Of a stretch of 64,000 nucleotides of DNA, positions 26,102 to 35,954 are shown piece by piece. This stretch comes from Clostridium sp. (GTDB lineage: Bacteria > Bacillota > Clostridia > Clostridiales > Clostridiaceae), in contig NZ_JAPFDR010000012.1 of NCBI RefSeq assembly GCF_026168755.1, positions 19,119 to 83,118 on the forward strand, in the 5' to 3' direction. Positions within the stretch are counted from its first letter, which is position 1. Each line of letters begins with the position of its first letter. Both the position numbers and the translations under genes were made by a program. Under the pieces are notes generated by a model that made no database searches, had not been told where the DNA came from, and saw only the letters and a program-made list of their open reading frames with translations.

Positions 26102-29100
26102 ATGGCAAAGAAAATGATGACTATTGATGGTAATACGGCTGCTGCTCACGTAGCATATGCGTTTACAGATGTAGCTGCAATATTCCCTATAACTCCATCT
26201 ACTACAATGGCAGAAGTTGTTGATGAATGGGCTGCACAAGGTAAGAAAAATATTTTTGGACAAACAGTTAATGTTGTAGAGATGCAATCAGAGGCTGGAG
26301 CTGCTGGTACATTCCACGGTTCACTTCAAGCAGGAGCATTAACAACAACTTTTACTGCATCACAAGGTTTATTACTTATGTTACCAAATATGTATAAGGT
26401 AGCAGGAGAATTATTACCAGGTGTATTCCATGTAAGTGCTAGAGCGATAGCTTCACAAGCATTATCAATATTTGGAGATCATCAAGACGTTATGTCTGCA
26501 AGAATGACAGGTTGTGTAATGCTTGCTGCAGGTTCAGTACAAGAAGTAGCTGACTTAGCACCAGTATCTCACCTTGCAGCTATAAAGGGAAGATTACCTT
26601 TTGTAAACTTCTTTGATGGATTTAGAACATCACATGAAATACAAAAAGTTGAAGTTTTAGATTATGCAGATTATGCAGAAATGCTTGATAAAGAAGCTTT
26701 AAAAGAATTTAGAAGTAGAGCATTAACTCCAAACAATCCAGTTACAAGAGGAACAGCTCAAAACTCAGATATTTACTTCCAAACTAGAGAAGCTTCAAAT
26801 AAATTCTATAATAATATAATTCCAATAGTTGAAGAATACATGGCTAAAATGGAAGAAAAAACAGGAAGAAGTTATGGATTATTTAACTACTATGGAGCAG
26901 AAGATGCTAAAGAAATAATTGTTGCTATGGGTTCAGTTACTGAAGCTATAGAAGAAACTATAGATGAATTAAATGCTAGAGGAGAAAAATATGGATTAGT
27001 TAAAGTTCACTTATTCAGACCATTCTCAGTTGAGCATTTATTAAAAGTTATACCACAATCAGTAGAAAAGATTTGTGTAATTGATAGAACTAAGGAGCCA
27101 GGGTCTAATGGTGAACCATTATACTTAGATGTATGTTCTGCATTCTATGGAAAAGAAAATGCACCTAAGATAGTTGGTGGACGTTATGGATTAGCTTCTA
27201 AAGATGTTACTCCTTCAGATATTAAAGCTGTATTTGATAACTTAAAGAAAGAAGATTCTAAAAACTTCTTTACAGTTGGTATAGAAGATGATGTTACTTT
27301 CACTTCAATTCCAGTAGAAGAAGAATTAAGAATAGCTACACCAGGAACAGTTAGATGCAAGTTCTGGGGATTAGGATCAGATGGTACAGTTGGAGCTAAT
27401 AAGCAAGCTATTAAGATTATCGGTGAAAATACAGATAAGTATGTACAAGCTTATTTTGCATATGACTCAAAGAAATCTGGTGGAGTTACTATGTCTCACT
27501 TAAGGTTTGGAGATACACCAATAAGATCAACTTACCTTATTGATGAAGCTGACTACATAGCATGTCATGTACAAGCTTACGTAAATCAATATGATTTATT
27601 AAAAGGACTTAAAAAAGGCGGAAACTTCGTATTAAATACAATTTGGAACGAAGAAGAAATAGAAAGAAAATTACCAGCTAAGATGAAGAGATATATAGCT
27701 GAAAATGAAATAAACTTCTACACAGTTAATGCAACTAAGATAGCATCTGAAATAGGATTAGGTAGAAGAATTAACATGATAATGCAATCTGCATTCTTTA
27801 AATTAGCCGAAATAATACCACAAGAAGAAGCTACTGAATATTTAAAAGCTTCAATTAAGAAGGCTTATGGTAAGAAAGGTGACAAAGTTGTTAACATGAA
27901 CTACGAAGCTGTTGAAGCTGGTATGAACTCATTAGTTAAAATAAATGTTCCTGAAAGCTGGAAAACTGCTACTGAAGAAGTTAAAGTAGAAACTAAAGAA
28001 GTAACAGATTTCGTTAAGAATATAATGAACCCTATGAATGCTTTAGAAGGAGATAAATTACCTGTAAGTGCATTCAACGGATTAGAAGATGGTACATTCC
28101 CAGCAGGAACTGCAGCATATGAAAAAAGAGGTGTTGCAACAGATGTTCCAGAATGGAATATGGCAAAATGTATTCAATGTAACCAATGTGCTTTCGTTTG
28201 TCCACATGCATGTATTAGACCAGTTCTAGTAACTGATGAAGAATTAGCAAAAGCACCAGCTGGATTTGAAACTAAGAAAGCTACTGGTAAAACATTAGCA
28301 GGATTAAACTATAGAATTCAAGTAAGTACATTAGACTGTACTGGATGTAACAACTGTGTTGATATTTGTCCAGCTCCAGGTAAAGCGTTAGAAATGAAGC
28401 CACTTGGAACTCAAGTAGAAACAGAAGTAGCAAACTGGGATTTCTCAGTATCAAAAGAAGTATCAAATAAAGAACACTTAACACCAGGTAAAACAGTTAA
28501 GGATAGCCAATTTAAACAACCACTTATCGAGTTCTCAGGAGCATGTGCTGGTTGTGGAGAAACTCCATATATTAAATTAGTAACTCAATTATTCGGTGAT
28601 AGAATGATGATTGCTAATGCAACTGGATGTTCATCAATATGGGGAGGTTCAGCACCTTCAACACCATATACTAAGAACCATGAAGGTAAAGGACCAGCTT
28701 GGGCTAACTCATTATTCGAAGATAATGCTGAATTCGGATTTGGTATGTTCCTAGGAGTTAATCAAATGAGAGATAACATAGCTATGAATATGGCTAAGTT
28801 ATTAGAAATGCCAATAGCTGAAGAATATAAAGAAACATTTAAAAACTGGTTAGAAAATAAAGAAAATGGGGAACTTTCTAAAGTTTACTCAAGAGAAGTT
28901 GAAGCAATACTTGCTGATAACAACATAGAAGATACAGAAGCAAAAGCTGCTCTTGAAGAAATCAGAAACAGAGCTGATTACTTAGTTAAGAGATCTCAAT
29001 GGATCCTTGGAGGAGACGGTTGGGCTTACGATATCGGATACGGTGGATTAGATCATGTACTTGCTTCAGGACAAAACGTAAATGTATTAGTATTTGATAC

Positions 29101-29641
29101 TGAAATCTATTCTAATACTGGAGGTCAATCTTCAAAATCTACACCAGCAGCTGCTATGGCTAAATTTGCAGCATCAGGTAAGAAGTCTAAGAAGAAAGAC
29201 TTAGGAAGAATGATGATGGCTTACGGAAATGTTTATGTAGCACAAGTTGCTATGGGAGCAGATAAGAACCAAGTTGTTAAAGCTATGCTTGAAGCAGAAG
29301 CTCACAACGGTCCATCAATAATCATTGCATACTCAACTTGTATCAGCCATGGATTAAAGAAGGGAATGGGATTCTCTATAAGAAACATGGAAGAAGCAGT
29401 TAAGGCAGGATACTGGCATCTATATAGATTCAATCCAGAATTAAAAGAACAAGGAAAGAATCCATTTAGCTTAGATTCAAAAGAACCACAAGGAAGCTTC
29501 AGAGACTTTATAATGGATCAAGTAAGATATTCAGCAATTGCTAAGCAATATCCAGAGCAAGCGGAAGATTTATTCCAAATGGCTGAAGAACATGCTAGAC
29601 AAAAATATGCTGAATTAAAGAAATTAGCAGAACAAGAATAA
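26102..29641 (+). CDS. nifJ: Pyruvate:ferredoxin (flavodoxin) oxidoreductase, copy 2 (major)
   Basis: A second full-length PFOR (1179 aa) with the same order of domains as copy 1: TPP/pyruvate domain (MTIDGNTAAAHVAYAF, FPITPSTTMAE), ferredoxin domain (CIQCNQCAFVCPHAC near 690, CTGCNNCVDICPAPGKA near 748), CAGCGETPY near 813 and GDGWAYDIGYGGLDHVLA near 971. Its codon use is visibly biased to C-ending and other favoured codons (aac, ttc, atc, cac) compared with copy 1, the mark of a highly expressed gene, so this is likely the main pyruvate-oxidising enzyme. It lies alone after an HxlR-type regulator and has a strong terminator. Confidence 0.96.
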   Translation: MAKKMMTIDGNTAAAHVAYAFTDVAAIFPITPSTTMAEVVDEWAAQGKKNIFGQTVNVVEMQSEAGAAGTFHGSLQAGALTTTFTASQGLLLMLPNMYKVAGELLPGVFHVSARAIASQALSIFGDHQDVMSARMTGCVMLAAGSVQEVADLAPVSHLAAIKGRLPFVNFFDGFRTSHEIQKVEVLDYADYAEMLDKEALKEFRSRALTPNNPVTRGTAQNSDIYFQTREASNKFYNNIIPIVEEYMAKMEEKTGRSYGLFNYYGAEDAKEIIVAMGSVTEAIEETIDELNARGEKYGLVKVHLFRPFSVEHLLKVIPQSVEKICVIDRTKEPGSNGEPLYLDVCSAFYGKENAPKIVGGRYGLASKDVTPSDIKAVFDNLKKEDSKNFFTVGIEDDVTFTSIPVEEELRIATPGTVRCKFWGLGSDGTVGANKQAIKIIGENTDKYVQAYFAYDSKKSGGVTMSHLRFGDTPIRSTYLIDEADYIACHVQAYVNQYDLLKGLKKGGNFVLNTIWNEEEIERKLPAKMKRYIAENEINFYTVNATKIASEIGLGRRINMIMQSAFFKLAEIIPQEEATEYLKASIKKAYGKKGDKVVNMNYEAVEAGMNSLVKINVPESWKTATEEVKVETKEVTDFVKNIMNPMNALEGDKLPVSAFNGLEDGTFPAGTAAYEKRGVATDVPEWNMAKCIQCNQCAFVCPHACIRPVLVTDEELAKAPAGFETKKATGKTLAGLNYRIQVSTLDCTGCNNCVDICPAPGKALEMKPLGTQVETEVANWDFSVSKEVSNKEHLTPGKTVKDSQFKQPLIEFSGACAGCGETPYIKLVTQLFGDRMMIANATGCSSIWGGSAPSTPYTKNHEGKGPAWANSLFEDNAEFGFGMFLGVNQMRDNIAMNMAKLLEMPIAEEYKETFKNWLENKENGELSKVYSREVEAILADNNIEDTEAKAALEEIRNRADYLVKRSQWILGGDGWAYDIGYGGLDHVLASGQNVNVLVFDTEIYSNTGGQSSKSTPAAAMAKFAASGKKSKKKDLGRMMMAYGNVYVAQVAMGADKNQVVKAMLEAEAHNGPSIIIAYSTCISHGLKKGMGFSIRNMEEAVKAGYWHLYRFNPELKEQGKNPFSLDSKEPQGSFRDFIMDQVRYSAIAKQYPEQAEDLFQMAEEHARQKYAELKKLAEQE

Positions 29642-29649
29642 TATAATTT

Positions 29650-29684
29650 AAAACACCTTAGAATTTCTTCTAAGGTGTTTTTTT
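29650..29684 (+). terminator. Intrinsic terminator of nifJ copy 2
   Basis: AAAACACCTTAGAA pairs with TTCTAAGGTGTTTT around a TTTC loop, followed by a run of T. Confidence 0.93.
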
Positions 29685-29792
29685 ATATAAAATATAAAAC
29701 TTTAAATTTATTTAGAAAGTGATATAATAGTATAAATAAAAATTAAAATTAATATATAGATAAGTATATTAGAATATTTAGGAGATATAATA

Positions 29793-30641
29793 ATGGAAAG
29801 AATATTTGCTATAGCTATGATTACTGGAGCCTTTTGTTATTATCAAAATAATAAAATTAGTATAACTAATCTAAAAATAAATCTTAAAGTTAATAATAAA
29901 ATACGAATAGTACAAATATCAGATTTACATAGTAAAGAATTTGGAAAAAATAATAGTATTTTATATAAAATTATTATGGAGCAGAAACCAGATATTATTG
30001 TAGCAACAGGAGATTTAATAGATTCAAATATGAAAAGAATTAATAAAATAATAGAATTTTGTAGTAGATTAAATAAGAAAGTTCCTGTGTATTATATATT
30101 AGGAAATAATGAAATACGATGTTCTAGATTAAATGAAATAATAGAAAAGTTAAAAGAAAAAAATATTAATGTTTTAGAAAATGAAATAGCAACAATAAAA
30201 ATTAAAGATAATACAATTAATATTTTAGGATTAGCAGAAAAGAGAGTAGATAAAGGTAAAATGTTTTATAGTAAGATAAATAGTAGATATGAGGTTGATA
30301 ATGCTGATAGTTTATTTAGAAAGTTAGAAAAATTAATAGGAGTTAAAATTATTTTATCTCATTATCCTGAAAATTATGAATATGTAGGAAAGTATTCTTA
30401 TAGTAAATATAACTTTGATATAATGTTTTCAGGGCATGCCCATGGAGGGCAATTTATATTGCCAGGTATAGGGGGAATATTTGCACCAGGACAAGGATTA
30501 TTTCCAAAGTATTATAAGGGTATATATGGGGAAAAAAGCAAATTAGTTGTAAGTAGAGGATTGGGGAATAGTGGTTTTCCTTTAAGATTATTTAATAGAC
30601 CAGATTTAGTTGTTGTAGATCTTATAAGTAATAGAAAATAA
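29793..30641 (+). CDS. Metallophosphoesterase (YkuE-like)
   Basis: A 282-aa calcineurin-like phosphoesterase with a short hydrophobic N terminus (residues 2-18) that may anchor it in the membrane. Motifs in order: ISDLHS (near 43), TGDLID (near 71), GNNE (near 105), LSHYPENY (near 192) and FSGHAHGGQF (near 212). GNNE replaces the canonical GNHD/E histidine, so one catalytic residue appears substituted. The closest named group is B. subtilis YkuE-like proteins; natural substrates are unknown. It converges on pflB with a shared terminator. Confidence 0.82.
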   Translation: MERIFAIAMITGAFCYYQNNKISITNLKINLKVNNKIRIVQISDLHSKEFGKNNSILYKIIMEQKPDIIVATGDLIDSNMKRINKIIEFCSRLNKKVPVYYILGNNEIRCSRLNEIIEKLKEKNINVLENEIATIKIKDNTINILGLAEKRVDKGKMFYSKINSRYEVDNADSLFRKLEKLIGVKIILSHYPENYEYVGKYSYSKYNFDIMFSGHAHGGQFILPGIGGIFAPGQGLFPKYYKGIYGEKSKLVVSRGLGNSGFPLRLFNRPDLVVVDLISNRK

Positions 30642-30663
30642 AGTAAAGTATTTTTAATAAATA

Positions 30664-30691
30664 AGAGCTTATTGCAGTTGCAATAAGCTCT
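30664..30691. terminator. Bidirectional terminator between metallophosphoesterase and pflB
   Basis: AGAGCTTATTGC and GCAATAAGCTCT form a 12-bp stem with loop AGTT between convergent stops at 30641 and 30711. Confidence 0.88.
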
Positions 30692-30710
30692 ATTTATTAT
30701 TATAAACTAA

Positions 30711-32942
30711 TTACATTGATTTGTGGAATGTTCTGTTTATAACGTCTAATTGTTGTTCTCTTGTTAATTTAATGAAGTTAACAGCGTATCCAGAAACTCT
30801 GATAGTTAATTGTGGGTATTCTTCTGGGTGTTCCATAGCATCTAATAAAGTTTCTCTATTAAATACATTTACGTTTAAGTGTTGAGCGCCTTGAGAGAAG
30901 TATCCATCCATCATAGTACCTAAGTTGTGGATTCTATTTTCAGGAGTTTTTCCTAATGCATCTGGAACAATTGAGAATGTATTAGAAACACCATCTTGTG
31001 AATGTTCGTAAGGAATCTTAGCAACTGAGTTTAATGATGCTAATGATCCGCTACAATCTCTTCCGTGCATTGGGTTAGCTCCTGGTGCAAATGGTTCTCC
31101 AGCTTTTCTTCCGCATGGAGTTGTACCAGTTTTCTTACCATAAACAACGTTTGAAGTAATTGTTAATACTGATTGAGTGTGGTAAGCATTTCTGTAAGTC
31201 TTGTTTTGTCTGATCTTATTCATCATGTTTTCAACTAACCATACAGCAATTTCGTCAACTCTGTCATCGTCATTTCCGTATTTAGGGAAGTCACCTTCAA
31301 CTTCGAAATCGATAGCAACACCATCTTCATTTCTTATTGGCTTAACTTTAGCATATTTGATTGCAGAAATAGAGTCAGCACAAACTGATAAACCAGCTAT
31401 ACCACAAGCCATAGTTCTGAATACATCTCTATCATGTAAAGCCATTTGTAATTTTTCATAAGAATATTTGTCATGCATGTAGTGGATAACATTTAATGTA
31501 TTAACATAAAGGTTAGCTAACCAGTCTGTCATAATATCAAATCTTTCCATAACTTCGTTGTAATCTAAGTATTCACCAGTTAATGGAGCAGTCTTAGGTC
31601 CAACTTGCATTCCGTACTTTTCATCTTTACCACCGTTTATAGCGTAAAGTAAAGTTTTAGCTAAGTTAACTCTAGCACCGAAGAATTGCATTTGCTTACC
31701 AACTCTCATTGCAGATACACAACAAGCGATAGCATAGTCATCTCCCCAGTATGGAGCCATTAAATCATCATTTTCATATTGAACTGATGATGTATCAATA
31801 GAAACCTTAGAACAGAAATCTTTAAATCCTTGAGGTAATCTAGTTGACCATAAAACAGTTAGGTTTGGTTCTGGTGATGGTCCTAAAGTATATAATGTGT
31901 TAAGTACTCTGAAAGAGTTCTTAGTAACTAAAGTTCTACCATCTAATCCCATACCAGCGATTGATTCAGTAACCCAAGTTGGATCTCCTGAGAATAAATC
32001 ATTGTATTCTGGAGTTCTTAAGAATTTAACTAATCTTAACTTCATTACGAAGTGATCCATTAATTCTTGAGCTTCAGCTTCTGTAATAACACCGTTTCTT
32101 AAATCTCTTTCAATATATATATCTAAGAAAGTAGAAGTTCTTCCTAGAGACATCGCAGCACCATTTTGGTCTTTGATAGCTCCTAAGAATCCAAAGTATA
32201 ACCATTGGATAGCTTCTCTAGCATTAGTAGCTGGCCCTGATATATCAAATCCATAACTAGCAGCTAATCCTTTTAATTCTTTTAATGCAAGGATTTGATC
32301 AGAGATTTCTTCTCTTAATCTGATTACATCTTCATCTATAGTTTTAACTTCTAAGCTTAATTTTTGTTGTTCTTTATCTTGGATTAATCTATCAACTCCG
32401 TATAGAGCAACTCTTCTGTAGTCACCTATGATTCTTCCTCTACCATAAGCATCTGGAAGACCAGTAATAACACCAGATTTTCTAGCTAATCTCATTTCAG
32501 TAGTATAAGCATCGAATACACCTTGGTTATGAGTTTTTCTATATTTGCTGAATATTTCTGAAATTTTTGGGCTTACTTCATATCCATAAGCTTTAGCAGC
32601 ATTTTCAGCCATTCTGATACCACCATATGGCATTACAGCTCTTTTTAATGGAGCATCAGTTTGTACACCAACGATTTTTTCGAAAGCTTGATCAATATAA
32701 CCAGGGTTATATTCATTAATTCCAGATATAGTTTCTGTATCTACATCTAGAACTCCACCATTTTCTCTTTCTTTTTTGAATAATTCACTAACTTCAGCCC
32801 AAAGCTTAGTTGTAGCTTCAGTAGCTCCAGCTAAGAAGCTGTCATCTCCTTCATATGGAGTGTAGTTAGTTTGGATAAAGTTTCTTACGTCAACATTTTT
32901 TGTCCATGAACCTGTTTTGAAATCGTTCCATTCTTCTCTCAT
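30711..32942 (-). CDS. pflB: Formate C-acetyltransferase (pyruvate formate-lyase)
   Basis: Glycyl-radical enzyme (743 aa) that splits pyruvate with CoA into acetyl-CoA and formate. The catalytic cysteine pair is in [13 protein letters not shown] (near 407-408), the glycyl-radical loop is RVSGYAV with Gly718, and the N terminus ([31 protein letters not shown]) is typical. The codon use is of the favoured type, indicating high expression. The activating enzyme gene pflA, often adjacent in clostridia, is not next to it on either side. Ribosome site AGGCGC is weak. Confidence 0.97.
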   Translation of the reverse strand: MREEWNDFKTGSWTKNVDVRNFIQTNYTPYEGDDSFLAGATEATTKLWAEVSELFKKERENGGVLDVDTETISGINEYNPGYIDQAFEKIVGVQTDAPLKRAVMPYGGIRMAENAAKAYGYEVSPKISEIFSKYRKTHNQGVFDAYTTEMRLARKSGVITGLPDAYGRGRIIGDYRRVALYGVDRLIQDKEQQKLSLEVKTIDEDVIRLREEISDQILALKELKGLAASYGFDISGPATNAREAIQWLYFGFLGAIKDQNGAAMSLGRTSTFLDIYIERDLRNGVITEAEAQELMDHFVMKLRLVKFLRTPEYNDLFSGDPTWVTESIAGMGLDGRTLVTKNSFRVLNTLYTLGPSPEPNLTVLWSTRLPQGFKDFCSKVSIDTSSVQYENDDLMAPYWGDDYAIACCVSAMRVGKQMQFFGARVNLAKTLLYAINGGKDEKYGMQVGPKTAPLTGEYLDYNEVMERFDIMTDWLANLYVNTLNVIHYMHDKYSYEKLQMALHDRDVFRTMACGIAGLSVCADSISAIKYAKVKPIRNEDGVAIDFEVEGDFPKYGNDDDRVDEIAVWLVENMMNKIRQNKTYRNAYHTQSVLTITSNVVYGKKTGTTPCGRKAGEPFAPGANPMHGRDCSGSLASLNSVAKIPYEHSQDGVSNTFSIVPDALGKTPENRIHNLGTMMDGYFSQGAQHLNVNVFNRETLLDAMEHPEEYPQLTIRVSGYAVNFIKLTREQQLDVINRTFHKSM

Positions 32943-33025
32943 TTATAGCGCCTCTTTTCTTAAAATTATTACATAAGTAATGTCATTTAATGTTAAGCAA
33001 TAACTATATCTAAATAATAATGATT

Positions 33026-33038
33026 ATTGTTTAACAAT
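33026..33038. promoter_or_regulatory. Palindrome in the pflB upstream region
   Basis: ATTGTTTAACAAT is a 6-1-6 inverted repeat 84 nt upstream of the pflB start. It has TTGTT/AACAA half sites like Rex or HcpR operators but a shorter spacer than the Rex consensus, so the reader is uncertain. The remaining sequence from 33039 to 33320 is AT-rich without a gene I can support. Confidence 0.35.
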
Positions 33039-33320
33039 GGCATATTTAAACTATATCACTAAATTTTAAGTTTTTCAAGATTTAAGTTTAAAAAATAAAT
33101 CTTGAAATTTTAAAAATTATAGTAATTTAATTCCTTAAATATAATAACATAGTATTACTTTATAATCAAAGGGGTTGAATAGAAAATAAGGTATGATATT
33201 GTAGAAAAAAGGGTAATTTATTAATAAAATGCAAAAAAATAATAAAAATGAACCCTAATGGTTAAAAAATTAACAAATATATAAAATATATAAAATGAAT
33301 TTGTAAATCTTATATGAAAT

Positions 33321-33365
33321 AACAAATAAAAAGAAACTTTACAAAAAAGTTTCTTTTTATTTGTT
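33321..33365 (-). terminator. Long terminator hairpin downstream of the spore protein gene
   Basis: A 20-bp perfect inverted repeat (33321-33340 with 33346-33365) around the loop ACAAA, with A- and T-rich arms (AAAAAGAAACTTT / AAAGTTTCTTTTT). It lies about 66 nt after the spore-protein stop on the minus strand. Confidence 0.7.
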
Positions 33366-33430
33366 ATTGATTGAAAAACTTAACTATTGAAAAACAGAAA
33401 GTTTTTCTATTGTTGGTATTAAATAAAAAT

Positions 33431-33613
33431 TTATTTAATACTTTGTTCGTATTGCTCAACCATTCTCTTAACCATTTCGCCACCAACACTACCGCATTGT
33501 TTAGAAGTAAGATTACCATTGTAATCTGTAAAAGGAACTCCCATTTCATTTGCTACTTCAGTTTTAAATTTTGATAAACCACTTTTTGCCTCAGGTACTA
33601 ATTTTTGTGCCAT
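33431..33613 (-). CDS. Alpha/beta-type small acid-soluble spore protein
   Basis: A 60-aa DNA-binding spore protein that coats and protects spore DNA. The family signatures are visible: the germination-protease cleavage region KFKTEVANEMGV, and the conserved C-terminal GSVGGEMVKRMVEQYE. Ribosome site GGAGG 7-8 nt before ATG. It establishes that the organism sporulates. A 9-bp inverted repeat lies in its leader (33647-33670), and a long hairpin follows it. Confidence 0.93.
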   Translation of the reverse strand: MAQKLVPEAKSGLSKFKTEVANEMGVPFTDYNGNLTSKQCGSVGGEMVKRMVEQYEQSIK

Positions 33614-33646
33614 TTTAAAGTCCCTCCTAAATTTTAAAAGTTATTT

Positions 33647-33670
33647 TGTAAAGTAGTTATTTACTTTACA
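33647..33670. promoter_or_regulatory. Inverted repeat in the spore-protein gene leader
   Basis: TGTAAAGTA and TACTTTACA flank GTTATT, 34 nt upstream of the spore-protein start. It could be a 5' mRNA stem-loop or an operator. The 250 nt beyond it hold a further palindrome, GATTATTAATAATC (33806-33819), but no gene. Confidence 0.4.
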
Positions 33671-33969
33671 CTATTATATTGTGCAAAAAAGTTTTTAATA
33701 ATCTATAAAAAAGTAGGGAAACAAGGCAAAAAAGATATTTGAATAAAAGAAATGACTTTATTATTAGATGATAACAAATTAGATATAAATTGGAAACAAT
33801 AAAATGATTATTAATAATCTATTAAAAAAATCTTAAATGATTATCAAAATACTAGTAGAAAATGTTTTTATTGATAAATATAACATAAATTTTTTATAAA
33901 AATATTAAATTGGTAAAAAACACAAAGAGTATAGACAAAGGAATATATTAGTGATATGATAGGCAAAGG

Positions 33970-33988
33970 ATTGATAATTAATATCAAT
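33970..33988. promoter_or_regulatory. Fur-type box upstream of the siderophore transporter operon
   Basis: ATTGATA-ATTAA-TATCAAT is a 7-bp perfect inverted repeat of the Fur kind (compare TTGATAATNATTATCAA), 67 nt before the first permease start. Iron repression of the operon is the expected consequence. Confidence 0.65.
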
Positions 33989-34054
33989 TACAAAGTATTT
34001 TCAAATGAATCCAATTTTCTTTTACATATAATAATAAGTCATGGAGGATAACGA

Positions 34055-35008
34055 ATGAAAAAGAGGTATTTATTTATTGTATTAATACTATTATCAATTA
34101 CATCAATATTTATTGGTGTATCAAGTATTACTATAAATGATATATTAACTTTTAATATAGATAAGATACATGTATTACTTATAAGTAGAATTCCAAGATT
34201 AATAGCAATATTAGTTGCAGGAATTGGGTTAAGTATAAGTGGTCTTATAATGCAACAAATTAGTAAAAATAAATTTGTTTCGCCAACTACAGCAGCAACA
34301 GCAGATTTCGCAAAGCTAGGAATATTATTTTGTATAATGATAATTCCTAATGCAACAACTATGGAAAAGATGATTATATCATTTGTCTTTGCTGGATTAG
34401 GAACAGTTTTATTTATGAAAATGATAAAAGCTATAAAAATAAAAAACATAGTTTTTGTACCTTTAATGGGTATGATGTTAGGTAAGATAGTTGGATCAAT
34501 TACTACTTTCTTTGCTTATAAATATGATTTAGTCCAAAATATTTCATCTTGGATGGAAGGGGATATGTCATTAATAATGAAAGGGAGTTATGAGTTACTT
34601 TATTTAAGTATTCCAATGGTAGTAATAGCGTTTCTATATGCTAATAAATTTACTATAGTGGGAATGGGAGAAGACTTTGCAGTTAATTTAGGACTTAACT
34701 ATAATTTTGTAGTAAATGTGGGACTAGCTATTGTTTCATTAATATGTGCAGTAACAATTATAACTGTAGGTAATATACCTTTCTTAGGACTTATTATTCC
34801 TAATATAGTTAGCTTGTATAGTGGCGATAATTTAAAGAAAACATTATATCATACAGCATTATTAGGACCTATATTTTTGCTTGTTTGTGATATTTTAGGA
34901 AGAATAATAATATTCCCATTTGAGATGTCAATAAGCTTAACAGTAGGGGGAATTGGAAGTATAATATTCCTTTATATGATAATAAGGGGGACAAAAAATG
35001 AAAACTAA
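34055..35008 (+). CDS. Siderophore ABC transporter permease (FecCD family, YclN-like)
   Basis: A 317-aa polytopic permease of the iron-chelate (BtuC/FecCD) family with about nine membrane helices. Typical segments are SRIPRLIAILVAGIGLSISG at the start and VGNIPFLGLIIPNIVSLYSG near residue 240, the loop that contacts the ATPase. With the next three genes it matches in order and type the B. subtilis YclNOPQ (petrobactin) system. The stop overlaps the next start by 11 bases. Ribosome site GGAGG. Confidence 0.9.
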   Translation: MKKRYLFIVLILLSITSIFIGVSSITINDILTFNIDKIHVLLISRIPRLIAILVAGIGLSISGLIMQQISKNKFVSPTTAATADFAKLGILFCIMIIPNATTMEKMIISFVFAGLGTVLFMKMIKAIKIKNIVFVPLMGMMLGKIVGSITTFFAYKYDLVQNISSWMEGDMSLIMKGSYELLYLSIPMVVIAFLYANKFTIVGMGEDFAVNLGLNYNFVVNVGLAIVSLICAVTIITVGNIPFLGLIIPNIVSLYSGDNLKKTLYHTALLGPIFLLVCDILGRIIIFPFEMSISLTVGGIGSIIFLYMIIRGTKNEN

Positions 35009-35954
35009 AGATAAAAGAAGCATAATTATTTTATCAGTATTGGTTTTAGTATTAGTAAGTTCATTTTTATTTATTGGAGTAAATAGCATTAACTTTAAAT
35101 ATGCTTTATATAGAAGAATTCCTAAAATATATGCCATGATATTAACTGGTGGAGCAATAGGATTCTCATCATTAATATTTCAAACGGTAACAAATAATAG
35201 AATATTAACACCAAGTATCTTAGGAATAGATTCATTATATGTATTGCTACAAACAACTGTAGTATTTTTATTAGGATCATCTTCAGCAATAATGAGTAAT
35301 GGTAATATAAATTTTATAATTTCAATAATATCAATGCTTTTATTTTCAAGTTTAATGTATAAATTTATATTTAAAAAAGGGAGTAAAAACATATTTACAT
35401 TATTATTAGTTGGGGTAGTATGTGGAACTTTATTTGAAAGTCTAACTACATTTATGCAAGTTTTAATTGATCCACTAGAATTCCAAATGGTACAAGATAA
35501 AATGCAAGCTAGCTTTAATAATATAAATACAGATTTATTATTTATATCTACCATAGTAATAATTGTTTGTATAGGATATGTTTATGATTATTTAAAAATA
35601 TTAGATGTTATGGCATTAGGAAGAGATGAAGCTATAAACTTAGGTGTAGATTATGACAAAATGGTAAAGAAGATATTAGTAGTTGTAGTTTTATTAACAT
35701 CAGTAGCTACAGCATTAGTTGGACCAATAACATTTCTAGGTTTACTTGTAGTAAATATTGCACGACAGCTTATAATAACTTATAAACATAGTATTTTAGG
35801 TATTGCAACTATATTAATTAGTACAATAGCATTAATAGGTGGACAATTATTAGTTGAACAATTAATGGATTTTGGTGTTTCGGTAAGTGTAATAATTAAT
35901 TTTGTTGGAGGAATTTATTTCATTTATTTAGTAATGAAGGAGAGAAATAGATGA
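34998..35954 (+). CDS. Siderophore ABC transporter permease (FecCD family, YclO-like)
   Basis: The second FecCD permease of the heterodimeric channel (318 aa, nine or so helices). It has YRRIPKIYAMILTGGAIGFS near the N terminus and VGPITFLGLLVVNIARQL near 235. The start ATG lies inside the previous gene with a GGGGG-type ribosome site, and its own stop overlaps the ATPase start by four bases (ATGA), so the three genes are translationally coupled. Confidence 0.9.
   Translation: MKTKDKRSIIILSVLVLVLVSSFLFIGVNSINFKYALYRRIPKIYAMILTGGAIGFSSLIFQTVTNNRILTPSILGIDSLYVLLQTTVVFLLGSSSAIMSNGNINFIISIISMLLFSSLMYKFIFKKGSKNIFTLLLVGVVCGTLFESLTTFMQVLIDPLEFQMVQDKMQASFNNINTDLLFISTIVIIVCIGYVYDYLKILDVMALGRDEAINLGVDYDKMVKKILVVVVLLTSVATALVGPITFLGLLVVNIARQLIITYKHSILGIATILISTIALIGGQLLVEQLMDFGVSVSVIINFVGGIYFIYLVMKERNR

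Noticed and set aside
26033..26287. 84-codon minus-strand ORF across the PFOR 5' end
   Set aside because: It overlaps the start of a certain gene in the opposite strand, has no ribosome site and a composition typical of a shadow frame.
34039..35554. Long minus-strand ORFs antisense to the two FecCD permeases
   Set aside because: Isoleucine/asparagine-rich complements of hydrophobic genes; AT-rich membrane-protein genes routinely give such shadows.
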